A stretch of 64,000 nt of DNA from Alkaliphilus sp. B6464. GTDB lineage: Bacteria > Bacillota > Clostridia > Peptostreptococcales > Natronincolaceae. Location of the stretch: contig NZ_CP058557.1 in assembly GCF_018141165.1 (NCBI RefSeq), positions 1,922,001 through 1,986,000 on the forward strand, read 5' to 3'. Each line of letters opens with the position of its first letter. Positions within the stretch are counted from its first letter, which is position 1. Position numbers and translations under genes: made by a program. The notes under the pieces are model-generated. The model had not been told where the DNA came from. It ran no database searches and saw nothing but the letters and a program-made list of their open reading frames with translations. Positions 7,989 through 17,208 of this stretch are shown here, one piece after another.

Positions 7989-9659
7989 ATGAAAACAGAT
8001 GTACAAATTGCGCAGGAAGCAAAAATGCTACCTATTATCGACATCGCTGATGGATTGGGAATTAATGAAGATGAGTTAGAGTTTTATGGAAAGTACAAGG
8101 CAAAGGTTTCGCTGGATATTTTGGACAGATTAAAGGATAAACCTGATGGGAAGTTAATACTAGTAACTGCTATAAACCCAACTCCAGCAGGAGAAGGAAA
8201 GACTACTACAAATGTCGGCTTAAGCATGGGACTAAATAAAATAGGAAAGAAAACTATTACAGCACTTAGAGAGCCTTCATTAGGACCAAACTTTGGTGTA
8301 AAGGGCGGAGCGGCAGGCGGAGGATATGCACAAGTAGTTCCTATGGAAGATATTAATCTTCACTTTACAGGAGATATTCACGCAATGACAACAGCTCATA
8401 ATCTTTTAGCTGCTTTATTAGATAACCATCTGCACCAAGGGAATCAATTAAACATTGATTCGAGAAGAATAGTGTGGAGAAGGGTATTAGATATGAATGA
8501 CCGTGCCCTTAGAAACATTGTAGTTGGGCTTGGAAGCAGAGCGGATGGAGTACCTAGACAAGATGGGTTTGATATTACTGTTGCTTCAGAAATTATGGCT
8601 ATTCTTTGTTTAGCAACTAGCTTAGAGGACTTAAAGGAAAGAATAGGTAAGATAGTTGTAGCATACAACTTCGATAATCAACCAGTAACTGTAAATGATT
8701 TAAATGCAACAGGTGCATTATCACTGTTACTTAAGGATGCAATTAAACCTAATCTAGTACAAACTTTGGAAAATACACCTGCATTTATTCATGGAGGTCC
8801 ATTTGCTAATATCGCTCATGGCTGCAACAGTGTTTTAGCTACTAAACTAAGCTTAAAACTTGCTGATTATGTAGTAACTGAGGCTGGTTTTGGAGCCGAC
8901 TTAGGTGCAGAAAAGTTCTTTGATATTAAATGTAGATTTGCAGATTTAAAACCAGATTGTGCTGTTATTGTTGCTACTGTTAGAGCTCTTAAAAATCACG
9001 GTGGTGTTCCAAAGGCTGAATTAAATCAAGAAAACTTACAGGCTCTTGAAGTAGGCTATGGCAACTTAGAAAAGCATATTGAAAACGTTCATAAGTTTGG
9101 TGTGCCAGTTGTTGTTGCTATTAACAAGTTTCCAACAGATACAGAAGCAGAAATTGATTTCCTACGTAAGCATTGTGCTGCTATGGGGGCTGAAGTAGTT
9201 CTTTCGGATGTATGGGCAAACGGTGGAGATGGTGGAGTTGAAATGGCTAAGAAGGTAGTGGAAATTACTGAAACTCAAACATCAAATTTTAAACCTATTT
9301 ATGATGTTAATTCCAGCATTTCTGAAAAGATCAACACAATTGCAAAAGAAGTTTACGGTGCAGATGGAGTTGACTTTACTAAGAGTGCCCAAACTCAAAT
9401 AAAGAGATACGAAGATCTAGGATTAGATAAAATGCCTATTTGTATGGCGAAAACTCAATATTCCTTATCTGACGATCCATCGCTAATTGGTAAACCTTCA
9501 GGATTTAGAATTACAGTAAAAGAAATTAGATTATCAGCTGGTGCAGGATTCTTAGTAGCGTTAACAGGTGACATTATGACAATGCCAGGACTGCCTAAGG
9601 TTCCAGCAGCAAACCATATGGATATTCTTGAAAGCGGAGAGATAGTAGGGCTATTCTAA
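7989..9659 (+). CDS. fhs: Formate-tetrahydrofolate ligase
   Basis: Cytosolic enzyme that joins formate to tetrahydrofolate with ATP to give 10-formyl-THF, the entry step of the methyl branch of the Wood-Ljungdahl pathway and a source of C1 units. The protein is 556 residues, the usual length. The P-loop TPAGEGKTT lies at 65-73; [19 protein letters not shown] and the C-terminal [13 protein letters not shown] are also family motifs. I chose the ATG at 7989 because GGAGGTG precedes it by 7 bases; an in-frame codon 36 bases upstream has no such site. No other Wood-Ljungdahl gene is adjacent, so the gene alone does not prove acetogenesis; it also occurs in purine and glycine-fermenting clostridia. 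Confidence 0.96.
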   Translation: MKTDVQIAQEAKMLPIIDIADGLGINEDELEFYGKYKAKVSLDILDRLKDKPDGKLILVTAINPTPAGEGKTTTNVGLSMGLNKIGKKTITALREPSLGPNFGVKGGAAGGGYAQVVPMEDINLHFTGDIHAMTTAHNLLAALLDNHLHQGNQLNIDSRRIVWRRVLDMNDRALRNIVVGLGSRADGVPRQDGFDITVASEIMAILCLATSLEDLKERIGKIVVAYNFDNQPVTVNDLNATGALSLLLKDAIKPNLVQTLENTPAFIHGGPFANIAHGCNSVLATKLSLKLADYVVTEAGFGADLGAEKFFDIKCRFADLKPDCAVIVATVRALKNHGGVPKAELNQENLQALEVGYGNLEKHIENVHKFGVPVVVAINKFPTDTEAEIDFLRKHCAAMGAEVVLSDVWANGGDGGVEMAKKVVEITETQTSNFKPIYDVNSSISEKINTIAKEVYGADGVDFTKSAQTQIKRYEDLGLDKMPICMAKTQYSLSDDPSLIGKPSGFRITVKEIRLSAGAGFLVALTGDIMTMPGLPKVPAANHMDILESGEIVGLF

Positions 9660-9685
9660 TACAAAAATATAATAGTATTACATAT

Positions 9686-9722
9686 AACAAGAAAGTCTGG
9701 AGTTATCCAGACTTTCTTGTTA
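9686..9722 (+). terminator. Terminator after fhs
   Basis: Stem AACAAGAAAGTCTGG / CCAGACTTTCTTGTT with six-base loop, followed by a T-rich stretch. Confidence 0.9.
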
Positions 9723-9763
9723 TTATATAATCATTATATTAATTATAAATGGAGGTGTTAAAA

Positions 9764-9949
9764 TTGTCGTTCCTATATTCGGTTATGAGTTTAATATTAA
9801 TTGCAATTGCATTGGGAATACCAGTAGTTATTACAATATTATTGTTAAGACGTTTTAGCAAAGAACCAAGTAGCCATGAAGATTATTTATTAGAGAAAAT
9901 AAGGGAACTAGAAGGTCGTATCAAAGCTTTAGAAGATGAAATGTTTTAA
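9764..9949 (+). CDS. Small membrane-anchored coiled-coil protein
   Basis: A 61-residue protein with one strong transmembrane helix (about residues 5-29, LILIAIALGIPVVITILLL), a basic RRF stop-transfer and a C-terminal amphipathic coil (YLLEKIRELEGRIKALEDEM). I place the start at TTG 9764 because GGAGG at 9751-9755 precedes it; an ATG at 9749 would overlap that site. The design resembles small membrane scaffold proteins of Firmicutes, but I cannot name a family. It stands alone between the fhs terminator and the convergent korB end. Confidence 0.65.
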   Translation: MSFLYSVMSLILIAIALGIPVVITILLLRRFSKEPSSHEDYLLEKIRELEGRIKALEDEMF

Positions 9950-9960
9950 TAGATATTCAA

Positions 9961-10824
9961 CTATTTAAACTTATTTAATAAGTTTTCAAATTCATCCTTA
10001 CTAATTTTTAAATTTAAATCTGTAAGCGGCTTTGCGTCCTTACCTTGAAGCCTATCTAGAAATGAAGGCTCATTTTTTTGATAGATAATACCTGAGCATA
10101 ATCCGTCGGTTTCTATTAGTTTGTTCATAGCGGCCTGGTAGTTACTAGAATCATAGGTGGAATCTTCATCAATGTTTTTAATATTTTCTCTATACCACTG
10201 ATAAGTATTTACTTTATTAAAAGTTACACAAGGACTAAAAACATTAATTATAGAAAAACCATCGTGTTCTATTCCCTTTACTATTATATCTATTAGTTGG
10301 TCTTGTAACCCTGAGAAACCTTGGGCCAAATAAGTTGCGCCAGCGGCAAGTGCTGTAATACCAGGTTTTAGTGGGTTATCCATAGAACCAAATGGAGTGC
10401 TTTTGGTTTCAAGGCCAGTATCACTTAAAGGAGATGTATGTCCTTTGGTAAGTCCGTATATTTGATTATTTAATACTATATATGTCATATTTAAGTTTCT
10501 TCTTATTGCATGTAGTGTATGACTAGTTCCAATTGCAAAACCATCACCGTCTCCACCGGCAGCTATAACCACTAGCTCTTTATTAGCCATTTTAATACCT
10601 TGTGCTATTGGCAATGAGCGTCCATGTATACCATGAAAGCTATAACCATTTAAGTAGCCAGATAGTCTACCAGAGCATCCTATTCCAGTTATACTGGCGA
10701 ATTTATCTATAGGTATTTCTAGCTTTGATGCAGCTACTTGGATTGCCCTTAGTATTGAAAAGTGCCCACAACCAGGACACCAAGTTGGTGTTACCTTATT
10801 GCTATAATCTTGCATAGTAGCCAT
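9961..10824 (-). CDS. korB: 2-oxoacid:ferredoxin oxidoreductase, beta (TPP) subunit
   Basis: Catalytic TPP-binding subunit that, with KorA, oxidatively decarboxylates a 2-oxoacid (2-oxoglutarate or a branched-chain oxoacid) with CoA and reduces ferredoxin. Visible are TWCPGCGH with two cluster cysteines, GIGCSGR with a third, the TPP/Mg motif GGDGDGFAIG, NNQIYGLTKGH and a fourth cysteine in SPCVTF, consistent with one 4Fe-4S cluster. The start is ATG 10824, which overlaps the korA stop by one base (TAATG) and has AGGAG upstream; the frame could be extended three codons to a GTG, which is less well placed. The substrate cannot be read from sequence; the kor name follows the fused alpha partner. 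Confidence 0.9.
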   Translation of the reverse strand: MATMQDYSNKVTPTWCPGCGHFSILRAIQVAASKLEIPIDKFASITGIGCSGRLSGYLNGYSFHGIHGRSLPIAQGIKMANKELVVIAAGGDGDGFAIGTSHTLHAIRRNLNMTYIVLNNQIYGLTKGHTSPLSDTGLETKSTPFGSMDNPLKPGITALAAGATYLAQGFSGLQDQLIDIIVKGIEHDGFSIINVFSPCVTFNKVNTYQWYRENIKNIDEDSTYDSSNYQAAMNKLIETDGLCSGIIYQKNEPSFLDRLQGKDAKPLTDLNLKISKDEFENLLNKFK

Positions 10825-12548
10825 TACGCCCACTCTCCTATCTTCTCGACAAGTTCATTTATTGTAAAATTAGTACCGTCATACTTTGTAATGCTATGAA
10901 TTTTACTATGATATCCTAACTCTTCCTTAATAATGGAAGCCAACTGTTTACGATAATTATTTTCTACAACAACTATTTTGTCGTAATTTTCTAATAAAAA
11001 AGTCAATTGCTTTTTAGGTAGAGGACGAATCATTCTAATTGCTCCAAAATCTATTTTTTTACCGCTTAAATATGCAGCTTCTTTTATAGCACCGAATATT
11101 GATCCGAAAGTCAAAAATAACGTATTATTGCCATTATTTGTTCTATAAATATCAATAGATTCGTCATTTTCTAAAGGAGCAGTCTTATTTAATCGTTTTT
11201 CCATCATATTTTTCCGATTCTCTGGTTTTTCAAGGGGAAGACCTAGCTCGTTGTGTTCTATTCCTGTAACATGATGTCCACCATTTATTATACCTGGGAA
11301 GCTTCTAGGTGAAACACCATCCTTGGTAAGCTCATATCTTTTGAAGGTTCCTCTTTCAATGTTGGAAAGTTCATCTTTTATAACTATTTTTCCTCTATCA
11401 ATCACAACCTGATTATAATCTAGATCATCAATTGTCTGCGGAGAAAGACCTAAAGATAAATCGGACAAAATAAATACAGGGCACTGATATTTATCTGCTA
11501 GGTTAAATGCTCTAATTGTATCGTAAAAGCAATCTTCTACTGTGGAAGGAGATAAAATAATATTAGAATATTCTCCATGTCCTCCATAATATATGGCAAA
11601 TAAATCACTTTGCTCATGTTTAGTTGGAAGTCCTGTACTAGGGCCTCCTCTTTGAATATCAGCTATTACAACGGGAGTCTCTGTAATTCCTGCAAGTCCG
11701 ATACCTTCCATCATTAAAGATATACCAGGTCCAGAAGTAGCAGTCATACTTCGTACACCACCATAAGAAACACCTACAGCCATTGTAATTGCAGCAATCT
11801 CATCTTCAACTTGTACCATAGCTCCTCCATAACGTGGAAGAACCTTCCCCATATATTCCATTACCTCAGAAGCAGGAGTAATTGGATATGAAGGTATAAA
11901 TCTACAACCTGCCATTAAAGCACCAAATCCTATAGCTTCATTCCCCATCATAACTGCTTTGGATGATTTTTTTTCAGATATGGATAAAAAGTACTCTTCT
12001 TTATTGAATATATCACCATCATAATTATAGGATTCTTTAAGTGCCTTTAAGTTTTTTTCAACTATTTCATCACCTTTAGTATGGTATTTTTCTTTTAATG
12101 ATTGGGACAATTCGTTCTGCTCAAGGCCCATTAACCGACCTAAAAAACCTAGGGCACGGGTGTTTTTTATTATTGGAGCACTTAAGTCTTTTGCTATTTC
12201 TGTAATAGGTAGCGGAATTAATGAGTCTTCTTTGTAGTTTAAATCCTTAGAAGATAATATAGAGTCGAATAATATCAAGCCATTTGGCTTTAGCTTGCAA
12301 TTGAATAAGTCAATTGTTTCTTTATCTAATGCTAATATAATATCTAATCCATCTTTAGAACAAAGCTGTTTTTCCACACCAATAGATATCGTCATTGTAG
12401 TGTTACCGCCTTTAATTCTAGAAGAAAAATTTCTATTTCCATAGGTGTAGTACCCTAAATTAGATAGAGTTTTCATTAAGTTAGTGCCTAGGCTAACTAC
12501 GCCTTCTCCTTGAATGCCTCCAATTAATAAAGTTAAATTTTTTTTCAA
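10824..12548 (-). CDS. korA: 2-oxoacid:ferredoxin oxidoreductase, fused gamma-alpha subunit
   Basis: About 574 residues: an N-terminal gamma domain (about 1-185, IGGIQGEGVVSLG and RIKGGNTTM) fused to the alpha pyrimidine-binding domain (about 195-575, GNEAIGFGALMAGCRFIPSYPITPAS, VEDEIAA, TATSGPGISLM, RGGPSTGLPT). This is the standard two-gene architecture of the 2-oxoglutarate/2-oxoisovalerate type. I prefer TTG 12548 as start: AGGAG ends 8 bases before it, whereas a GTG at 12557 overlaps that site. KorB overlaps the stop by one base, so the subunits are translationally coupled. A 14-bp perfect palindrome lies upstream at 12620-12633 and may be an operator. Confidence 0.92.
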   Translation of the reverse strand: MKKNLTLLIGGIQGEGVVSLGTNLMKTLSNLGYYTYGNRNFSSRIKGGNTTMTISIGVEKQLCSKDGLDIILALDKETIDLFNCKLKPNGLILFDSILSSKDLNYKEDSLIPLPITEIAKDLSAPIIKNTRALGFLGRLMGLEQNELSQSLKEKYHTKGDEIVEKNLKALKESYNYDGDIFNKEEYFLSISEKKSSKAVMMGNEAIGFGALMAGCRFIPSYPITPASEVMEYMGKVLPRYGGAMVQVEDEIAAITMAVGVSYGGVRSMTATSGPGISLMMEGIGLAGITETPVVIADIQRGGPSTGLPTKHEQSDLFAIYYGGHGEYSNIILSPSTVEDCFYDTIRAFNLADKYQCPVFILSDLSLGLSPQTIDDLDYNQVVIDRGKIVIKDELSNIERGTFKRYELTKDGVSPRSFPGIINGGHHVTGIEHNELGLPLEKPENRKNMMEKRLNKTAPLENDESIDIYRTNNGNNTLFLTFGSIFGAIKEAAYLSGKKIDFGAIRMIRPLPKKQLTFLLENYDKIVVVENNYRKQLASIIKEELGYHSKIHSITKYDGTNFTINELVEKIGEWA

Positions 12549-12619
12549 ATAACTCACTCCTAAGAATATAATATATCAATAATTATCTACTATTATTTAT
12601 ATTACTACCATATTTTAAT

Positions 12620-12633
12620 CATGATTAATCATG
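12620..12633. promoter_or_regulatory. Perfect 14-bp palindrome upstream of korA
   Basis: CATGATTAATCATG reads the same on both strands and lies 72 bases before the korA start in the divergent korA/trpS region. It looks like a dimer-protein operator; the regulator is unknown. Confidence 0.4.
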
Positions 12634-12725
12634 TATAGTTACATATATAAGGTAAACGCAAGACTATTATTTAACATATTAATATTCTGAATTTTAATTA
12701 AATTACAGCACGAAATAATATTTAG

Positions 12726-12754
12726 TTGACAGGATGATACATAACCTATAAAAT
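12726..12754 (+). promoter_or_regulatory. Sigma-A promoter for the trpS T-box leader
   Basis: The -35 TTGACA at 12726-12731 and -10 TAAAAT at 12749-12754 are 17 bases apart. Transcription would start just before the T-box. Confidence 0.75.
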
Positions 12755-12764
12755 ATTGTAAAAC

Positions 12765-13030
12765 ATAAGATATAAAGCGATGAATAAGAGTAGTAGCTAT
12801 AGTGTTTTTCTAGAGCGAGCCGAAGATGGTGGAAGTTCGGTGTTGAGCATATAGTGAATGGACTTATGAGTGCTGGCTGAAATAATAGTAGGCTAAGACG
12901 GTATTCCTCCGTTATAAGGAAAGTTGAATTATAAACGACAAGTAGGATGCTTTGCATCAACTAGAGTGGTACCGCGGAGAATAACTCTTCGTCTCTAAGT
13001 AATTAATTAGAGATGGAGAGTTTTTATTAT
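12765..13030 (+). ncRNA. Tryptophan T-box leader with antiterminator and terminator
   Basis: A tRNA-sensing leader that lets transcription enter trpS when uncharged tRNA-Trp accumulates. Stem I shows GAGCGAGCC and GGTGGAAGTTCGG; the specifier loop has GAATGGAC with the Trp codon TGG at 12859-12861. The conserved T-box AGAGTGGTACCGCGG is at 12964-12977. The terminator stem AACTCTTCGTCTCTAA / TTAGAGATGGAGAGTT with a T tail spans 12983-13026. The TGG specifier agrees with the downstream gene. The acceptor-pairing bulge reads TGGT, which pairs fully with an ACCA end; a G discriminator would pair by G-U. Confidence 0.95.
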
Positions 13031-13051
13031 TAATAAAAGGAGGTATATAAA

Positions 13052-14053
13052 ATGAACAATCAAGGTAAAAAACTAGTATTTAGTGGTGCACAGCCAACAG
13101 GAAGCTTAACATTAGGTAATTATATTGGAGCTGTACAAAATTGGAAGATTTTAGAAGAAGAGCATGACTGTTTGTACTGTATTGTAGATTCACATTCTTT
13201 AACTATACGTCATGATCCAAAAGAATTTCGCAAAACTTCATTGTCATTTTTAGTACAGTATTTAGCAAGTGGCCTAGACCCAGAGAAGAACATTATTTAT
13301 TTTCAATCCCATGTTCCACAACATGCAGAGCTAAGTTGGATCTTAGGTTGTAACACATATGTAGGAGAATTAAGCAGAATGACTCAGTTTAAAGATAAGT
13401 CAGAAAAAAATAAGGATAATATTAATTCTGGTTTATTTACTTATCCTGTACTTATGGCAGCAGATATATTATTATATAGAGCTAATCTTGTGCCCGTTGG
13501 TGATGATCAAAAGCAACATTTAGAGATAACTAGGGATATTGCTATGCGTTTTAATAATTTATATGGAGAAACTTTCCCAATACCAGAAGTTTATACACCA
13601 AAGGTAGGAGCTAGAATTATGAGTTTACAAGAGCCAACTAAGAAGATGTCAAAGTCTGATGATAATGTTAATGGAACAATATTTTTAATGGATTCTGATG
13701 ATGTTATTATGAAGAAGATGAAAAGAGCAATTACGGATAGTGAAAATCTTGTAGCTTATAGAGATGAACAACCAGGAGTTAAAAATTTAATTACCATATA
13801 TTCTAGGCTATCAGGCTTATCTATAGAAGAAATAGTATCTAAATATGAAGGTAAGGGATATGGTGCCTTTAAGAAGGATACAGCAGAAGTGATTATAGAG
13901 TTTTTAAGACCATTTAAGAAGAGTTATGAGGATTACATGAATAATTTGGATTATGTAGAAAAAATATATAAAACTGGTGCAAAAAGGGCTTATGAATTAG
14001 CAGAAGATACTATGAGCTCAGTACGCGATAGAATAGGATTAATACAAAAATAA
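13052..14053 (+). CDS. trpS: Tryptophanyl-tRNA synthetase
   Basis: Class I aminoacyl-tRNA synthetase that charges tRNA-Trp. It has 333 residues, the normal bacterial length. The HIGH-equivalent motif is PTGSLTLGNYIGA at residues 15-27; other conserved parts are the D-D-Q-K-Q-H-L-E binding segment near 150 and KKMSKSDDN near 196. AGGAGG precedes the ATG by 8 bases. Expression is controlled by the T-box leader upstream whose specifier is TGG. A hairpin terminator begins at the stop codon. Confidence 0.97.
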   Translation: MNNQGKKLVFSGAQPTGSLTLGNYIGAVQNWKILEEEHDCLYCIVDSHSLTIRHDPKEFRKTSLSFLVQYLASGLDPEKNIIYFQSHVPQHAELSWILGCNTYVGELSRMTQFKDKSEKNKDNINSGLFTYPVLMAADILLYRANLVPVGDDQKQHLEITRDIAMRFNNLYGETFPIPEVYTPKVGARIMSLQEPTKKMSKSDDNVNGTIFLMDSDDVIMKKMKRAITDSENLVAYRDEQPGVKNLITIYSRLSGLSIEEIVSKYEGKGYGAFKKDTAEVIIEFLRPFKKSYEDYMNNLDYVEKIYKTGAKRAYELAEDTMSSVRDRIGLIQK

Positions 14054-14094
14054 TAATAAGCTGAGAAATTATCACATTTCTCAGCTTATTATTA
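14051..14094. terminator. Terminator after trpS, likely bidirectional
   Basis: Stem AATAATAAGCTGAGAAAT / ATTTCTCAGCTTATTATT with a five-base loop and T-rich flanks; convergent with the CBS-ACT gene. Confidence 0.88.
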
Positions 14095-14123
14095 TTTTGT
14101 GATTCTAATATAAGTTGAAAGTA

Positions 14124-14729
14124 TTATTGACGAATTGAAAAACCAGCGTTTTCAATCATTTTTTTAACTTCATCAATATTATCAGTTTCAATCCTAACAA
14201 TAATTTTTACTACTTTAGTAGGTACATTAGGATCGTCTATTAGTAAACTTATAATATTGGCACCCGCTTTAGAAATAACATCAGTTAAAGCTGCTAATCT
14301 TCCTTTAATATCATAGGAAGTAATTACAAGTTTATGTCCCTTATCTATTCCATAAAGATGTGTATAATGTCTAAAAATAGTTTTATGAGTAATAATACCT
14401 AAAAATTCTCCTTCGGTATTATTAATAACAACAAATGGAATATTAGTTTCTGCAAGAAGCAGAGCAGCATCTTCAACACTATCGTAAAGTGTAAGACTCG
14501 GTATGTCTGTATGAATTAAGTCATTTACGGTTACGTTGTTATTATTTTCTTCCATCATAGCCTTTAAAAGCTTTACCTTTGCAATTACGCCCACAAATTT
14601 ATTGCCCTCCACAACAGGTAATGATAAAAAGTTTCCTTCCTCAATTACTTTTAGTGTGGATTTTAAATCTAGACTAGGATCAATCAATATTAGCTTTTCT
14701 TTAGGTACAATAAAATTAATAGAAATCAT
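14124..14729 (-). CDS. CBS-domain pair plus ACT domain protein
   Basis: Soluble protein of 201 residues: two CBS motifs (about 1-60 and 68-128, with SLPVVEGNKFVGVIAKVKLL and IPFVVINNTEGEFLGIITHKTI) that usually bind adenine nucleotides, then a C-terminal ACT domain (about 138-200, VITSYDIKGRLAALTDVISKAGANIISL) that usually binds small ligands such as amino acids. It is the AcuB-like arrangement found in many Firmicutes, with a role still unclear. I chose ATG 14729 because AAGGGGG stands before it; the frame extends nine codons further up without a site. It is monocistronic. Confidence 0.85.
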   Translation of the reverse strand: MISINFIVPKEKLILIDPSLDLKSTLKVIEEGNFLSLPVVEGNKFVGVIAKVKLLKAMMEENNNNVTVNDLIHTDIPSLTLYDSVEDAALLLAETNIPFVVINNTEGEFLGIITHKTIFRHYTHLYGIDKGHKLVITSYDIKGRLAALTDVISKAGANIISLLIDDPNVPTKVVKIIVRIETDNIDEVKKMIENAGFSIRQ

Positions 14730-14920
14730 AGTTATCCCCCTTTTAAATATACTCATTTAAATATATAAGGCTATTTAGAAAATATGTATATTAGTATTTA
14801 AAAAATAGAATTCTACTTTATAAATACCCCTTAAATTAATAGACAAACATATCGATAGAAGAAAATACCACTAATAAACAATTAGTATATAGAAAAAATA
14901 TATATAAGTGAGGTGATATT

Positions 14921-15103
14921 ATGATAGACAAGAATAAAGTAGTTATCCCGGAGGCTAGACAAGCATTAGAATTATTCAAAGAGGAAATTGCTAATGAACT
15001 TGGATTGGAAAATGAAACTAGAGCTGGGTATGTAGGTGGATATATGGTTAAAAAAATGGTAGAGGATGCTGAAAAATCCTTAGTGCATTTAGGAAGGTCA
15101 TAG
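14921..15103 (+). CDS. Alpha/beta-type small acid-soluble spore protein (SASP)
   Basis: DNA-coating protein of dormant spores, 60 residues. The germination-protease site is visible in LELFKEEIANELG (cleavage expected at the E-I bond), followed by GYVGGYMVKKMVEDAEKSL, the conserved second helix. It sits behind GAGGTG and ends in a terminator whose stem begins inside the last codons. Expression should be by the forespore factor sigma-G; I did not find a clear sigma-G box, only AT-rich DNA upstream. The gene shows that the organism makes endospores. Family members bind DNA in A-like form and serve as an amino-acid reserve on germination. Confidence 0.93.
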   Translation: MIDKNKVVIPEARQALELFKEEIANELGLENETRAGYVGGYMVKKMVEDAEKSLVHLGRS

Positions 15104-15120
15104 TACCTTCCTTATTTTTT
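15091..15120 (+). terminator. Terminator overlapping the SASP stop codon
   Basis: Stem AGGAAGGT / ACCTTCCT with six-base loop containing the TAG stop, then TATTTTTT. Confidence 0.9.
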
Positions 15121-15234
15121 TAGTACCATAATATTGACTGAATTGAATATAAAAGGTATGCTTATTATTAATAGGTATTATTGCAATCTAAAGCAAGAAG
15201 TAAGTATATATAGTAGGCTAAGGGAAGTGGTAGA

Positions 15235-15930
15235 TTGAAAAAAACTAGTAAACTAATCGTTCTTATATTTTTTACTATATTCGGTATAACAATCGGTATT
15301 CAATTTAACTCAATGATAGGTGGAGATTTTACTTCTCCACACAAAAATGAAATAGAGGCTCAGGAAGTATCCGATCTAAGAAAAACTACTGAAGATATGA
15401 AAACAAGAATAATTGATTTAAAAAAACAAGTGGATACACTAGAGCAAGAGCGGGCTGTTGAAAGTGTTCCTTTACAAAAGTTAAAAACAACTGTTGATGA
15501 GTATAAATTTTTAGCAGGGTATTCATCAGCTTCTGGGCCAGGAATTACTATTGTTTTAGATAGTGACTTACAAAAGAATATCGCTGAAATTATTGAAGGA
15601 AGAAGGTATTTAATAAGCTTGGTTAATGAGTTGAAAGCTTTCGGAGGAGAAATTATATCGATTAATGATTATAGAGTTGTTGGGCGTAGCGAGATAACAT
15701 TAGCCGGAAATCATATTAATGTGCATGGTAAGCCTATTGCGCCCCCATATATTATTCAAGCCATTGGAAGTCCAGACTCACTCAAACGTTATGTAGAACG
15801 TGGAACCCTTATATTTGAACTTATGGCATCTAATGGGATTACTTCAAATATAAAGTTTTCAGAGGATATTAAAATACCTGCATTAGCAAATGAAAAACCA
15901 TCACAATTTTCAAATATAGTGGAAGATTAG
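15235..15930 (+). CDS. DUF881 family membrane-anchored protein
   Basis: Secreted or membrane-tethered protein of 231 residues: an N-terminal transmembrane helix (about 7-25), a coiled coil (about 40-80, rich in E, K and L), then a globular domain with GYSSASGPGITIVLDS, GAFGGEIISINDYRVVGRSEI-like features and IHVNGKPI-type strands, as in the DUF881 family, which is found near division and sporulation genes in Firmicutes. Function is not established. The TTG start has GGGAAGTGG upstream. The gene is alone and ends in a strong hairpin. Confidence 0.8.
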   Translation: MKKTSKLIVLIFFTIFGITIGIQFNSMIGGDFTSPHKNEIEAQEVSDLRKTTEDMKTRIIDLKKQVDTLEQERAVESVPLQKLKTTVDEYKFLAGYSSASGPGITIVLDSDLQKNIAEIIEGRRYLISLVNELKAFGGEIISINDYRVVGRSEITLAGNHINVHGKPIAPPYIIQAIGSPDSLKRYVERGTLIFELMASNGITSNIKFSEDIKIPALANEKPSQFSNIVED

Positions 15931-15958
15931 TGATTTTGGATGGTTTGCAATTTTTTAC

Positions 15959-16003
15959 AAAATAAAAAACAATAAGCCATAAAGCCTTATTGTTTTTTAT
16001 TTT
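15959..16003. terminator. Terminator after the DUF881 gene
   Basis: AAAATAAAAAACAATAAG pairs with CTTATTGTTTTTTATTTT around the loop CCATAAAGC. A- and T-rich flanks allow use in both directions, including for the small minus-strand peptide gene. Confidence 0.8.
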
Positions 16004-16029
16004 GTAATTGTGATAATATCAGATGACTA

Positions 16030-16188
16030 TTAACATCCAATTTTATAAAAGCATTCTGTATTGAATGTATTAATAGATTCATCAATAACTAATAACTTAG
16101 AATTATATCCACTATAAGCATCTATGTCTTGAAAAGCTGGTAGTGTTATAGAAACTAGAACTAAAAGCATTATTAAGCTCTTCTTCAC
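16030..16188 (-). CDS. Small secreted peptide precursor (52 residues)
   Basis: The frame starts at GTG 16188 behind AAAGGAGG (spacing 9) and ends at TAA 16030. The N-terminus is a textbook signal peptide (MKKSLIMLLVLVSITLPAF, then QDIDA and a likely cut after Ala24), leaving about 28 residues with two cysteines five residues apart at the end (C46 and C52 region, TECFYKIGC). No homolog comes to mind. It could be an exported signalling peptide, a toxin/bacteriocin-like peptide or a small cell-surface factor. The 200-base region downstream of trmB's promoter side has no other gene. The strong ribosome-binding site and signal peptide together make it a credible gene despite its size. Confidence 0.65.
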   Translation of the reverse strand: MKKSLIMLLVLVSITLPAFQDIDAYSGYNSKLLVIDESINTFNTECFYKIGC

Positions 16189-16399
16189 TAAAATCTACCT
16201 CCTTTAAGAATAGGTTTTTAAAAATCTTCAACAAAAATCTTGTTTAATATATTTTTTGTAAAGTAGCTAAAAATATTACAGTAGTTTATGGAAGTTGAAT
16301 TGGCTTAAAGATTATATTGTATGTTTTTCCTGGGAAATTATTTGTCGTAAAACCAAAAAATATTATAAATTATGTTAATATAAAAGGAGAAGTCAAATT

Positions 16400-17041
16400 A
16401 TGAGAGTAAGGAATATTTCAAATGCAAAAGAATTATTGAAGGAATATACTTATTATATAGAAAATCCAAGTTTATCAAAAGGTAATTGGAAGGCTTATTT
16501 TAAAAATCATAATCCTATTCATATAGAGATAGGAATGGGAAAAGGACAATTTTTAACTACTCTAGCTAAGACATATAATTCTATTAATTATATTGGTATC
16601 GAAAAAATTGAAGAATTAGTACTAAAATCTGTTAGAAATTTAGAAAGTACAGAAATTAGCAATATGGCGTTAATACATTTAAATGCATTGAATTTGCAAG
16701 ATGTTTTTTTGAAAGGCGAGGTTAAAAGAATTTACTTAAACTTTAGTGATCCTTGGCCAAAGGCGAGACATGAAAAAAGGAGATTAACGCATAGTAATTT
16801 TTTGAAGATGTATAGAAATATTTTAAGTGAAGATGGAGAAATACACTTAAAAACTGATAGTCTAGATCTATTTGAATTTTCACTTGAAGAGATCAATAGA
16901 GAAGGTTTCTATTTAAGTGAAATAATATATGATTTATACAATAAACAAGATAATGAAATAGCTAAAACTGAATATGAAGAGAAGTTTATATCTCAGGGAA
17001 AACCTATTTATAAGTGCATTGCTTCGATAAACAAAGACTAA
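16400..17041 (+). CDS. trmB: tRNA (guanine-N7)-methyltransferase
   Basis: SAM-dependent enzyme that methylates G46 in the variable loop of tRNAs. It has 213 residues. The SAM site is IHIEIGMGKGQFL near 46-58, and the family-specific substrate motif NFSDPWPKARHEKRRLT is near 113-129, with catalytic Asp in SDPWPK. The C-terminal TEYEEKFISQGKPIYK is also typical. AAAGGAGAA precedes the ATG. It is monocistronic with a terminator after about 80 bases. Confidence 0.95.
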   Translation: MRVRNISNAKELLKEYTYYIENPSLSKGNWKAYFKNHNPIHIEIGMGKGQFLTTLAKTYNSINYIGIEKIEELVLKSVRNLESTEISNMALIHLNALNLQDVFLKGEVKRIYLNFSDPWPKARHEKRRLTHSNFLKMYRNILSEDGEIHLKTDSLDLFEFSLEEINREGFYLSEIIYDLYNKQDNEIAKTEYEEKFISQGKPIYKCIASINKD

Positions 17042-17121
17042 GTTAATATGGAGTTTTAACTCATCTGAATGCGTGTTGCGTTTTACCACTGAGAACAATT
17101 AGTCTTGGTATGTATATTTCT

Positions 17122-17153
17122 AAGAGATGGACAGCTTTCGCTCCATCTTTTAG
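17122..17153 (+). terminator. Hairpin terminator after trmB
   Basis: Stem AAGAGATGGA / TCCATCTTTT with loop CAGCTTTCGC. Confidence 0.7.
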
Positions 17154-17208
17154 AATATAGAGGCTTAGAATTGTTAGCTATCGGATTAAAGTGAAGGGTG
17201 GGTAATGA

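Noticed and set aside
12703-12960. Minus-strand ORF of 85 codons
   Set aside because: It lies antisense to the T-box leader, whose stems and T-box motif explain the sequence.
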